Source of the DNA: an uncultured Sphingobacterium sp.
GTDB taxonomy: Bacteria; Bacteroidota; Bacteroidia; Sphingobacteriales; Sphingobacteriaceae
NCBI GenBank assembly: GCA_947630335.1
Contig: CANRHE010000004.1
Span: 1-50,313, forward strand
Direction of reading: 5' to 3'
Length of the DNA: 50,313 nt
Within the stretch, counting starts at the first letter, position 1; each line of letters begins with the position of its first letter. Positions 35,114 through 43,518 of this stretch are shown in pieces. A model generated the notes under the pieces. The model was given only the letters and a program-made list of their open reading frames with translations. It had not been told where the DNA came from and searched no databases. The position numbers and the translations under genes are program-made.

Positions 35114-36154
35114 ATGTTTGAAAATACAGATAAAACTGATATAAATGAATTGGGCGAATTTGGACTTATACAACATTTGACTCAAGCAATAGAATTATCA
35201 CAAGAATCAACTATTAAGGGAATTGGAGATGATGCTGCAGTTTTAGATTTTTCCAATAAGAAAACTCTAATTTCTACTGACTTATTATTGGAAGGTATTC
35301 ATTTCGATTTACGATATGTACCACTTAAACACTTGGGTTACAAAGCAGTACAAGTTAATCTTTCGGACATATATGCAATGAATGGAATTGCATCTCAAAT
35401 TACATTTTCTATAGGATTGTCTTCTAAGTTTCCATTGGAAGCTGTTGAAGAAATTTATGAAGGTGCTCTCATTGCTTGTAAAAAATATAATGTAGATCTG
35501 ATAGGTGGTGATACATCTGCTTCCGCTCAGGGATTAATTCTATCCGTAACAAGTATTGGATATGCTATTCCTGAAGAAATATCATATCGATCTGGTGCTA
35601 AAGAAGGGGATTTGCTATGTGTATCTGGTGATTTGGGTGGTGCTTATGTAGGATTACAATTATTAGAAAGAGAAAAGAATATTTTCTTAGAAAACCCTAA
35701 TATTCAACCAGATCTAGAAGGAAAGGATTATATAGTGGAACGCCAGTTAAAGCCAGAAGCTCGTAAAGATGTTGTGGAATTATTAAGTCATCTAGGTATA
35801 AAGCCTAACGCTATGATTGATGTTTCGGATGGATTAGCTTCAGAGATTTTGCATATTTGTAACGCTTCAAATGTTGGTTGTAAATTGTATGAAGAAAAAA
35901 TCCCTATTGATCCTATGACATATGAAACCGCTCGAGAATTTGGATTGGATCCTACAGTTTGTGCTCTAAGTGGTGGTGAAGATTATGAATTGTTATTCAC
36001 TATTCCTCAGACTGATTATGATAAAATAAAAGGACAACTAGATATTTCAGTTATTGGGTATATCACAGAATCTTCTGCTGGTTGTAATATGATTTCTAAA
36101 TCTGGGCATGTACATGAAATTAAGGCTCAAGGATGGAAAGCATTCCAGGATTAA
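35114..36154 (+). CDS. thiL: Thiamine-monophosphate kinase ThiL
   Basis: 346 residues. It phosphorylates thiamine monophosphate to thiamine diphosphate. The family signatures are IGDDAAVLDF near residue 38 (Mg-ATP binding), LEGIHFDL, DLIGGDTSAS, SGDLGGAYVG, MIDVSDGLASE and the C-terminal ALSGGEDYELLFT. The gene follows nadA after 46 bases and may share its transcript. A terminator follows it. No thi biosynthesis genes or TPP riboswitch are seen nearby. Confidence 0.95.
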   Translation: MFENTDKTDINELGEFGLIQHLTQAIELSQESTIKGIGDDAAVLDFSNKKTLISTDLLLEGIHFDLRYVPLKHLGYKAVQVNLSDIYAMNGIASQITFSIGLSSKFPLEAVEEIYEGALIACKKYNVDLIGGDTSASAQGLILSVTSIGYAIPEEISYRSGAKEGDLLCVSGDLGGAYVGLQLLEREKNIFLENPNIQPDLEGKDYIVERQLKPEARKDVVELLSHLGIKPNAMIDVSDGLASEILHICNASNVGCKLYEEKIPIDPMTYETAREFGLDPTVCALSGGEDYELLFTIPQTDYDKIKGQLDISVIGYITESSAGCNMISKSGHVHEIKAQGWKAFQD

Positions 36155-36196
36155 AAAAATGTATAATGTAAATCATATCTTTATCAATCTAATTTT

Positions 36197-36234
36197 AAAT
36201 GGTCAGTATCAATTTGGATATTGACCATTTTTAT
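36197..36234 (+). terminator. Rho-independent terminator after thiL
   Basis: AAATGGTCAGTATC (36197-36210) pairs with GATATTGACCATTT (36217-36230), 14 bases with one wobble, around a six-base loop; T residues follow. Confidence 0.85.
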
Positions 36235-36280
36235 TTAAGTTAATTTTTATTACTTTTAAAATAACTTAAATTTTGATATC

Positions 36281-38203
36281 ATGAGTACAAAATTATGGAC
36301 TTCTTCTATTGAAAATTTAAAAGATTCATGTCTATGGAAGTATAAACAATATATAGAAAATAATTATAAAATCTATTTTAAAAATTATGATGACTTCCAT
36401 AATTGGTCTGTTGAAAATTTAGAAATATTTTGGAAAAGTATAATTGATTATTTTGATTTACAGTATGATAATCAATATACTAAAGTTTTAGATTGGAATG
36501 AATTAGATGATACTTTTATTAATGTAAAGTGGTTTGAGGGTATAAACCTTAGTTATGCAGAGCATATTTTTAAACAAAGAGATACTCATATACCTGCAAT
36601 AAAATTTAGTAATGAATTAAGTGAGTATGTGGAATTATCATGGTCAGATTTAGAGAAAAAAGTAAGTAAAATTCAACAGTTTTTATTAACTAAAAGTATA
36701 AAAAGAGGAGATAGAATTGTTGGTATTTTGAATAATACTATTGATACTATAGCTGTTTTTTTGGCTGTAAATAGTTTGGGAGCTATATGGTCTTGTTGTT
36801 CCCCAGATTTTGGGGATAAAAGTATTTTGGATAGATTTTCTCAAATTGAGCCTAAAATGCTATTTATACAAAGTGAATATCAATATAATGGTAAGCAATT
36901 CCGAAAATCGACTATAATTTCTTTACTGCAAAATTCTATCCCAAGTTTGGAGAATATTGTAGATCTCAATTCTTCTCAATGGAATGAAATTTTAGAATCA
37001 ATTGTACCCGATAAACTAATTTTTACACGTGTGCCATTTTCGTCTCCAATTTGGATACTTTATTCTTCAGGAACAACCGGCATACCTAAAGCTATTACGC
37101 ATAGTATGGGGGGGATTTTAATTGAGCATTATAAAGCATTAGCATTACATCAAAATGTAAAGAAAGGGGATAATTTTTTGTGGTATACTACTACTGGTTG
37201 GATGATGTGGAATTATGCCTTGTCATCATTATTATGTGGTGCTACTTTGTGTTTATATGATGGTGCTATTAACCATTCTAATGATTATACTTTTTGGAAC
37301 TTTATACGCGAAGCAAAAGTTGACCATTTAGGTGCTGGAGCAAGTTATTTTTCTTCTTTATCTAATATACCGGTGAGAGATTATTTTCCTAAAGTTATTG
37401 CCTCTACGGGTTCTCCTCTCTCTCCTGAAACATTTTGTTACTTGCAAGATAATTTTCCAGATGTACATATTATCTCTTTAAGTGGCGGTACTGATGTTTG
37501 CTCTGCATTTCTTTCAGGGTGTACTATGTTACCTGTATTTGCTGGTCAAATACAATGTAAAACCTTAGGGTCTGCAATAGCAGCATTTAATGAAGAAGGA
37601 AAGTCTATTAGCAATGCAGTTGGAGAATTAGTTGTTATTAAGCCTATGCCTAGTATGCCTTTGTTATTCTGGAATGATCAAGGGAACTATAAGTATTATG
37701 ATAGCTATTTTACGAAGTACCAGGGAATATGGTCACATGGAGATTGGATAAAAATAATTTTGAAAGAGGGTATAATTATTTATGGTCGCTCTGATGCTAC
37801 TCTAAATCGTGGTGGTATAAGAATTGGTACAGCAGAAATTTATAATACTGTAAATGTGATAGATAGTATTATAGATAGTCTAGTAATTACTGCAAATAAT
37901 AATAAAGGAGTGTCTAATATGTATTTGTTTGTAAAGTTGAAAGAGTCCCAAATTTTAGATGAAGAATTAAAGTTTTTGATAAATAGTAATTTGCGTAAAG
38001 AAAATAGTCCTAGACATATCCCAGATTATATATATCAAGTGGAGGATATACCTTACACTTTGAGCGGTAAAAAGTTAGAAATCCCCATAAAGAAAATTTT
38101 TGAAGGTAATTCGATAGAAGAATCTGTATCAAAAGATATTGTTAGAAATCCCTTTTCATTGCATAATTTTTATTCTATTTATGAATCTATTAGGTCTGAA
38201 TAA
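36281..38203 (+). CDS. aacS: Acetoacetate--CoA ligase
   Basis: 640 residues of the ANL superfamily. The AMP-binding motif is YSSGTTGIPKAITHS near residue 261. The acetoacetyl-CoA synthetase-specific region WSCCSPDFGDKSILDRF is present, and the catalytic Lys lies in TLSGKKLEIPIKK near the C-terminus. It activates acetoacetate, the end product of leucine breakdown, to its CoA ester. It heads the leucine-degradation cluster and overlaps the minus-strand carboxylase gene by 14 bases at their 3' ends. Confidence 0.9.
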   Translation: MSTKLWTSSIENLKDSCLWKYKQYIENNYKIYFKNYDDFHNWSVENLEIFWKSIIDYFDLQYDNQYTKVLDWNELDDTFINVKWFEGINLSYAEHIFKQRDTHIPAIKFSNELSEYVELSWSDLEKKVSKIQQFLLTKSIKRGDRIVGILNNTIDTIAVFLAVNSLGAIWSCCSPDFGDKSILDRFSQIEPKMLFIQSEYQYNGKQFRKSTIISLLQNSIPSLENIVDLNSSQWNEILESIVPDKLIFTRVPFSSPIWILYSSGTTGIPKAITHSMGGILIEHYKALALHQNVKKGDNFLWYTTTGWMMWNYALSSLLCGATLCLYDGAINHSNDYTFWNFIREAKVDHLGAGASYFSSLSNIPVRDYFPKVIASTGSPLSPETFCYLQDNFPDVHIISLSGGTDVCSAFLSGCTMLPVFAGQIQCKTLGSAIAAFNEEGKSISNAVGELVVIKPMPSMPLLFWNDQGNYKYYDSYFTKYQGIWSHGDWIKIILKEGIIIYGRSDATLNRGGIRIGTAEIYNTVNVIDSIIDSLVITANNNKGVSNMYLFVKLKESQILDEELKFLINSNLRKENSPRHIPDYIYQVEDIPYTLSGKKLEIPIKKIFEGNSIEESVSKDIVRNPFSLHNFYSIYESIRSE

Positions 38204-39797
38204 TACCTACATTATATCGATTGATATCTACGTTATTATTAGCAGCTTCTATACCCATTGAAATGATTTTTCGAGTATCAATAGGATCAATTACACCATC
38301 TACCCATAAACGTGCAGCAGCATAATAGGGACTTAATTGTTCATTATATTGATTTTCTATTTCTTCTAATAAGTTATTTTTTTCTAAATCATTTAGTTCA
38401 ATTCCTTTAGCTTTAAGGTTTGCTTCTTTAATTTGTAATAATGTTTTGCCCGCTGATGCGCCACTCATAACCGCCATTTGTGCAGTGGGCCAAGCGTAGA
38501 TTAAACGCGGATCGTAGGCTTTACCACACATAGCATAGTTTCCAGCACCATAGCTATTACCTATTATGAATGTGAATTTAGGTACTACCGAATTAGCCAT
38601 TGCATTGACCATTTTGGCACCATCTTTAATAATACCACCTTGTTCAGACCTCGATCCTACCATGAATCCGGTAACATCTTGGAAGAAAACTAAAGGGATT
38701 TTTTGTTGATTGCAATTCATTATAAATCTTGCTGCTTTATCTGCTGAATCTGAATAAATAACTCCTCCCATTTGCATTTCAATAGTATTTCCAGGTTTTT
38801 TTGCTTTTACTATTTCTCTTTGATTTGCTACTATACCTACTGCCCAGCCATCAATGCGAGCTAATGCACATATTATAGTTTTTCCGTAATCTTTTTTATA
38901 TTCTTCCATTGAGTCTTTATCAATAATTGCTTCTAGTATAAGATGCATATTATATGGTTTGAGACGATCTTCAGGTAAGTTGGTATAAATAGTTTTGGGA
39001 TCAAGTGCGGGAAATATACTATCTTTCCGGGAGAAACCTGCTTTTGGTGATTCTCCAAATTTATCTATTATCTCACGAATTGCTTCTAAACAACTTTCGT
39101 CATTTGGATATTTATTATCCGTAACACCTGATATTTCACAGTGCGTATTTGCGCCCCCTAATGATTGGTTATCAATAATTTCACCTATGGAAGATTTTAC
39201 AAGATAGGAACCTGCTAAAAATACAGAACCAGTACCTTCAACTATGAGAGCATAATCTGACATAATAGGTAAATAGGCCCCCCCTGCAACACAGGATCCC
39301 ATTATAGCAGCTATTTGTGGTATTCCCATTGAAGATAGCTTGGCATTATTTCGGAATATTCTGCCAAAGTGTTCTTTATCTGGAAATATTTCATCTTGCA
39401 TAGGTAGAAATACTCCTGCAGAATCAACTAAGTATATTATTGGAATATTGTTTTCCATAGCTATTTCTTGGGCACGTATATTTTTTTTACCTGATATTGG
39501 AAACCAGGCACCAGCTTTTACTGTTGCATCATTAGATACTACAATACATAATCTATTTTGAATATAACCTAAAACAATCACTACCCCTCCATTCGGACAT
39601 CCACCCTCTTCTTTATACATATTGTCAGCAGCAAATCGGCCAATCTCTACATATGGTTTTCCTTCGTCTAAAATATAGTTTATACGTTCCCAAGCTGATA
39701 ATTTACCTTGTGCTTTATGTTTTTCAATTTTGGAAATACCACCACCTAAATATAATTGTTCTCTTTTCTTATTAAGTAAGTTAAGTAAATTTTGCAT
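38190..39797 (-). CDS. Acyl-CoA carboxylase carboxyltransferase (beta) subunit, probably methylcrotonyl-CoA carboxylase
   Basis: 535 residues of the carboxyltransferase family, with the N-terminal YLGGGISKIEKHKAQGKLSAWERI, a Gly-rich oxyanion region (GSCVAGGAYLP) and the second domain with GSRSEQGGIIKDGAKMVNA and YGAGNYAMCGKAY. With its biotin carboxylase partner it would make 3-methylglutaconyl-CoA from 3-methylcrotonyl-CoA, fitting the HMG-CoA lyase and hydratase genes downstream. No biotin carboxylase or biotin-carrier gene is in the window. It is the only cluster member on the minus strand. Substrate assignment rests on context; propionyl- or geranyl-CoA cannot be ruled out. Confidence 0.85.
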   Translation of the reverse strand: MQNLLNLLNKKREQLYLGGGISKIEKHKAQGKLSAWERINYILDEGKPYVEIGRFAADNMYKEEGGCPNGGVVIVLGYIQNRLCIVVSNDATVKAGAWFPISGKKNIRAQEIAMENNIPIIYLVDSAGVFLPMQDEIFPDKEHFGRIFRNNAKLSSMGIPQIAAIMGSCVAGGAYLPIMSDYALIVEGTGSVFLAGSYLVKSSIGEIIDNQSLGGANTHCEISGVTDNKYPNDESCLEAIREIIDKFGESPKAGFSRKDSIFPALDPKTIYTNLPEDRLKPYNMHLILEAIIDKDSMEEYKKDYGKTIICALARIDGWAVGIVANQREIVKAKKPGNTIEMQMGGVIYSDSADKAARFIMNCNQQKIPLVFFQDVTGFMVGSRSEQGGIIKDGAKMVNAMANSVVPKFTFIIGNSYGAGNYAMCGKAYDPRLIYAWPTAQMAVMSGASAGKTLLQIKEANLKAKGIELNDLEKNNLLEEIENQYNEQLSPYYAAARLWVDGVIDPIDTRKIISMGIEAANNNVDINRYNVGIIQT

Positions 39798-39855
39798 AAT
39801 TATATGTGTTTATGATAGTTTATAAATGATTGAAAACTATTGGTTTAAAATTACT

Positions 39856-39863
39856 TATATTTG
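39856..39863 (+). promoter_or_regulatory. Bacteroidota -7 promoter box TATATTTG
   Basis: An exact TAnnTTTG match 45 bases before the acyl-CoA dehydrogenase start, in the gap between it and the divergent carboxylase gene. It would serve the three-gene unit dehydrogenase-lyase-hydratase. Confidence 0.45.
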
Positions 39864-39908
39864 TTATAGCAGTTGTAAACTATTTATAAACTTAAGTAAA
39901 ATATCTTT

Positions 39909-41063
39909 ATGTACAATGCCTTCGAAACTGAACATATGGCAATGGTACGTGATAGTGCACGTGAATTTGCTAAGAATTATATTAAGCCTTATGTCATGAA
40001 ATGGGATGATGATCAAGAATTTCCTATAGAATTATTTAAACATATGGGAGAATATGGTTTTATGGGAGTTCTTGTTCCTGAAAGTTACGGTGGAGCAGGA
40101 TTATCTTATCAAGAGTATATTACAATTTTGGATGAGATATCTCAAGTGTGTGGATCCATTGGATTGTCCTTAGCAGCTCATAACTCTTTATGTACAAATC
40201 ATATTCTTTCCTTTGGTAATGAATTACAGAAAAAAAAATATTTAGCCAAATTAGCTTCAGCAGAATGGATAGGCGCATGGGGATTAACGGAGACTGGTTC
40301 AGGTTCTGATGCGGGTGGAATGATGACTACTGGAACGAAGGATGGGGATTATTGGATTATAAATGGTTCAAAAACTTTTATTACTCATGCAATATCGGGT
40401 GATGTTGCTGTAGTGATGGTTCGAACTGGTCATAAAAATGATAAACATGGAATGACAGCTTTTATTATTGAGAAAGGAACTGAAGGTTTTTCTTCGGGGC
40501 ATAAAATGAATAAACTCGGCATGCGCGCTTCGGAGACAGCTTCTTTATTTTTTGATAATTGTAGAGTTCATAAAGATCAAATAATTGGAGAGATAGGTAA
40601 TGGATTTGTTCAGGCTTTAAAATTACTTGATGGAGGACGAATTTCTATTGCTGCTCTATCACTGGGAATAGCTCGTGGTGCCTATAAATGTGCCTTAAAA
40701 TATGCAAATGAACGAGAACAATTTGGAAAAAAAATATATAATTTTCAAGATGTTTCTTTTAAAATAGCAGATATGGCTACAAAAATCGATGCTTCTGAGT
40801 TATTAATTCGTCGTGCTGGATATTTAAAGGATAATAATAGTATTGTAACAAAAGAGAGTGCAATGGCAAAGTTATATTCTTCTGAAGTAGCTGTCGAAGT
40901 GTCTAATGAATCTGTGCAAATCCATGGTGGTTATGGATTTACGAAAGATTATCCCGCTGAAAAATTTTTTAGAGATGCTAAATTATGCACTATAGGAGAA
41001 GGTACTAGTGCGATTCAAAAGATGGTAATATCACGTGAAATACAAAAGGATATTGGTGGATAA
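39909..41063 (+). CDS. Acyl-CoA dehydrogenase
   Basis: 384 residues with the standard FAD-binding regions: WGLTETGSGSDAGG, YWIINGSKTFITHA and QIHGGYGFTKDYP. Near the C-terminus is IGEGTSAIQK, where the Glu aligns with the catalytic base of short/medium-chain dehydrogenases; authentic isovaleryl-CoA dehydrogenases usually have a small residue there and use a Glu elsewhere. Its place in a leucine cluster suggests isovaleryl or another branched substrate, but this residue points to short/branched-chain type. Its 3' end overlaps the lyase gene by up to 29 bases. Confidence 0.88.
   Translation: MYNAFETEHMAMVRDSAREFAKNYIKPYVMKWDDDQEFPIELFKHMGEYGFMGVLVPESYGGAGLSYQEYITILDEISQVCGSIGLSLAAHNSLCTNHILSFGNELQKKKYLAKLASAEWIGAWGLTETGSGSDAGGMMTTGTKDGDYWIINGSKTFITHAISGDVAVVMVRTGHKNDKHGMTAFIIEKGTEGFSSGHKMNKLGMRASETASLFFDNCRVHKDQIIGEIGNGFVQALKLLDGGRISIAALSLGIARGAYKCALKYANEREQFGKKIYNFQDVSFKIADMATKIDASELLIRRAGYLKDNNSIVTKESAMAKLYSSEVAVEVSNESVQIHGGYGFTKDYPAEKFFRDAKLCTIGEGTSAIQKMVISREIQKDIGG
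41027..41042. promoter_or_regulatory. parS-like element at the dehydrogenase/lyase junction
   Basis: AATATCACGTGAAATA matches the ParB consensus at 12 of 16 positions; its right half matches at seven of eight. The GTG inside it is the first possible start of the lyase gene. Confidence 0.35.
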
Positions 41064-41904
41064 TGTAAATATTGTAGAGTGTCCTAGAGATGCGATTCAG
41101 GGGATTAAACATTTTATTTCCACTGAAAATAAGATTACTTATATTAATAAATTACTGGATAGTAATCTTTTTGAATATATAGATTTTGGATCATTTGTCT
41201 CTCCAAAAGTAGTATCTCAAATGAAAGATTCTAGAGAGGTGCTGGATGGATTGATAAAAAGTAATTCTACAAAATTGTTAGCTATTGTAGCTAATGAAAA
41301 GGGAGCAGAAATTGCTAATAAATTTGAAAAAATCGATTATCTAGGCTATCCTTTTTCAATTTCAGAGACATTTCAACGACGTAATGGAAATTCATCGATT
41401 AATGAATCTTATGCAAGAGTTCAAGATATTATTAAATTGATAGCTTCTTCTAACCAAGAATTAGTCATATATATATCTATGGCTTTTGGAAATCCTTATG
41501 GAGATATTTGGAATGAAAGCGTAGTTTTTGATTGGGTTGAAAAATTATCTGTATTAGGAATAAAACGTTTTTCTATCGCAGATACCACAGGAGAAGCGCG
41601 AGTTGAACAGATTAGATCTTTGTTTGTAGAATTAGGTATTCGCTTTCCTAATTTAGACTTTAGTATGCATCTTCATAGTAGAATAGAGTCTGCTTTATTA
41701 AAAGTAAATGCTGCTTTTGATGCTGGTTGTAGACGTTTTGAGGGTGCTTTTTTAGGTTATGGTGGGTGTCCATTTGCGCAAGATGATTTAGTAGGAAATG
41801 TTCCTACAGAATTATTACTTGATAAATTTAGTATTTCTAATACTCAAACTATACAGAAGTTAATGGATTCTTTTCAAACTATGATTGCGAATGATAAATT
41901 ATAA
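41035..41904 (+). CDS. Hydroxymethylglutaryl-CoA lyase
   Basis: 289 residues of the DRE-TIM family. Catalytic residues are visible: ECPRDAIQG supplies the Arg-Asp pair, MHLHS the HxH metal ligands, and GYGGCPFAQDDLVGN the active-site Cys. DFGSFVSPK and VYISMAFGNPYGD are also typical of the Bacteroidota form of the enzyme. It cleaves HMG-CoA to acetyl-CoA and acetoacetate. No ATG lies near the start; GTG at 41035 (29-base overlap with the preceding gene) or GTG at 41056 (8-base overlap) are the options, and I keep the longer. Confidence 0.85.
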   Translation: MKYKRILVDNVNIVECPRDAIQGIKHFISTENKITYINKLLDSNLFEYIDFGSFVSPKVVSQMKDSREVLDGLIKSNSTKLLAIVANEKGAEIANKFEKIDYLGYPFSISETFQRRNGNSSINESYARVQDIIKLIASSNQELVIYISMAFGNPYGDIWNESVVFDWVEKLSVLGIKRFSIADTTGEARVEQIRSLFVELGIRFPNLDFSMHLHSRIESALLKVNAAFDAGCRRFEGAFLGYGGCPFAQDDLVGNVPTELLLDKFSISNTQTIQKLMDSFQTMIANDKL

Positions 41905-42601
41905 ATATATTCAGGTAGAGAAAGTAGGTTTTAGAGCATATATGATTTTAAATCGTTCTGAGAAACGCAATGCTTTTACCCCTACTATGGTCAATGAGAT
42001 TCATCATGCTTTTGAATTATTTAATAATGATGAAGATATTAAAATTGTATTAATAAAGGCTAAAGGTTCAATTTTTTGTGCTGGAATGGATTTGAACACA
42101 TTTAATAATCCAGCTCTAGATATCACTAATCCAAGAATAAAGAATATAAATATTTCTTTGGGTGAAGTTTTTGATAAGCTACATAAACCAAGTATTGCGA
42201 TTGTAGAAGGAAATGTAATCGCAGGTGGTTTTTTAATTCTTTTAGGGTGTACATATGTATTTTGTAAGCCAGAAGTACAATTTCGTTTACCCGAGCTTGC
42301 GTTGGGTATCTTTCCCTTTCAAGTTATGTCAAGTTTATTAAAAGTATTACCAGAGAAAAAAGTATTACAGCTTTGTTTAGAAACAGACTATTTTGATTTG
42401 GAGAAGGCAATATCACTTGGAATTGTAGATGATTACTTGAATGAAGATAACTTAGAAAAACTTATTAATTCTTTTAGTAATACTAATTCAAAGATATTGT
42501 CCTCTGGTATTGTAGCTCTAAGACATTTATCGGATTTGTCTAGAAATGCACATTTTTCATATTTAAAGTCCGTATTAGATTCATTGAAAATGAAATCTTA
42601 A
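41891..42601 (+). CDS. Enoyl-CoA hydratase/isomerase family protein (putative methylglutaconyl-CoA hydratase)
   Basis: 236 residues from the ATG at 41891; a TTG six bases earlier opens a slightly longer frame. Crotonase features include SEKRNAFTP, FCAGMDL for the oxyanion hole, and RLPELALGIFPF for the second loop. In the position where hydratases normally have a first catalytic Glu (GG-x-E-L) this protein has GGFLILLGC, so only one Glu of the usual pair is seen. This may signal an isomerase-like or altered activity. The context suggests the methylglutaconyl-CoA hydration step. The 3' end meets scpA tail to tail, sharing TTAA. Confidence 0.78.
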   Translation: MINYKYIQVEKVGFRAYMILNRSEKRNAFTPTMVNEIHHAFELFNNDEDIKIVLIKAKGSIFCAGMDLNTFNNPALDITNPRIKNINISLGEVFDKLHKPSIAIVEGNVIAGGFLILLGCTYVFCKPEVQFRLPELALGIFPFQVMSSLLKVLPEKKVLQLCLETDYFDLEKAISLGIVDDYLNEDNLEKLINSFSNTNSKILSSGIVALRHLSDLSRNAHFSYLKSVLDSLKMKS

Positions 42602-43377
42602 TTTTCTATTTCTTCCGTGTTATTTTCTACTTTATTTGGATTTCTATTTTCAACTGAAAAATTATTATAGCCTAATCCTACTTCGATTTCTAATAACTTT
42701 TGTTGCAACATTTCTAATATAGCAAGAAAGTTAAATACGAATTGCACCCTATTTTCTGAATTTTGAAGAATTTTTTGGAAATCTAATTTTTTGTTTAAAT
42801 CTAATAAAGTTGCTATAGCCGCTTTTTGTTGTTCAATAGTATATGGAAACTTGACAACTGTATGAGTTATAGGAAGTACACGATGAGTATAATTATACAT
42901 CATTTTTTCATAAACCATCATTAATTTATATAAATCAAATGATGCTAATTCTTCTTCTGATATTTGACGTCTAGTATTTTTTAAATCGTAAGTTATATTC
43001 CCTCGGTGATGTAATTTTTCACGATTAGCTTCTAGAGTTTTTAAGTTTTCACAAACGTCTTTGAATTGTTTATACAAGATTAATTTTTGAACTAATTGTT
43101 TTTTTAAATCAATCTCATTGTCGTTTTCATCTAAATCTGGTCTTGGTAATAACATTTTTGCTTTTATTCTCATCAATGTCGAAGCTACAAAAATGAATTC
43201 CGATGCTAATTCAATATTTAAAGATTGCATTTTTTGGATGTAACCTAAAAAGTCATCAGTTATTTTAGAAATAGGAATGTCATGAATATTTAATTCATCA
43301 CGTTCAATAAAAAAAAGTAATAAATCAAAAGGTCCTTCGAACTGTTCTAATTTTATTTCGTAATTTGGTGTTTCCAT
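42598..43377 (-). CDS. scpA: Segregation and condensation protein A
   Basis: 259 residues, the kleisin subunit of the SMC-ScpAB condensin-like complex. YEIKLEQFEGPFDLLLFFIERDELNIHDIP is the family hallmark start, followed by LMRIKAKMLLPRP and a C-terminal winged-helix segment (VVFNFLAILEMLQQKLLEIE). It is cytoplasmic and DNA-associated. ScpB and Smc are not in the window. Its position in the same 20 kb as the candidate origin and parS-like sites is interesting because SMC is loaded at parS by ParB. Confidence 0.93.
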   Translation of the reverse strand: METPNYEIKLEQFEGPFDLLLFFIERDELNIHDIPISKITDDFLGYIQKMQSLNIELASEFIFVASTLMRIKAKMLLPRPDLDENDNEIDLKKQLVQKLILYKQFKDVCENLKTLEANREKLHHRGNITYDLKNTRRQISEEELASFDLYKLMMVYEKMMYNYTHRVLPITHTVVKFPYTIEQQKAAIATLLDLNKKLDFQKILQNSENRVQFVFNFLAILEMLQQKLLEIEVGLGYNNFSVENRNPNKVENNTEEIEN

Positions 43378-43497
43378 AAACTTATTCCAAAAATAACAAT
43401 TGGAATCTAATATTCAGTTATAAACAAATAAAGAAATGGTCTAAGTTTTGTATACTATGATTGTGATAGTTTAAGGAAATTGTTGTTACTTTGTATC

Positions 43498-43505
43498 TAA
43501 TTTTG
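43498..43505 (+). promoter_or_regulatory. Bacteroidota -7 promoter box TAATTTTG
   Basis: An exact TAnnTTTG match 13 bases before the dxs ATG, giving a very short leader. Confidence 0.4.
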
Positions 43506-43518
43506 AAACTTTTTTGGT

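Noticed and set aside
39909..41063. Naming the dehydrogenase isovaleryl-CoA dehydrogenase
   Set aside because: The C-terminal catalytic Glu is of the short/medium-chain type, so only the general family name is supported.
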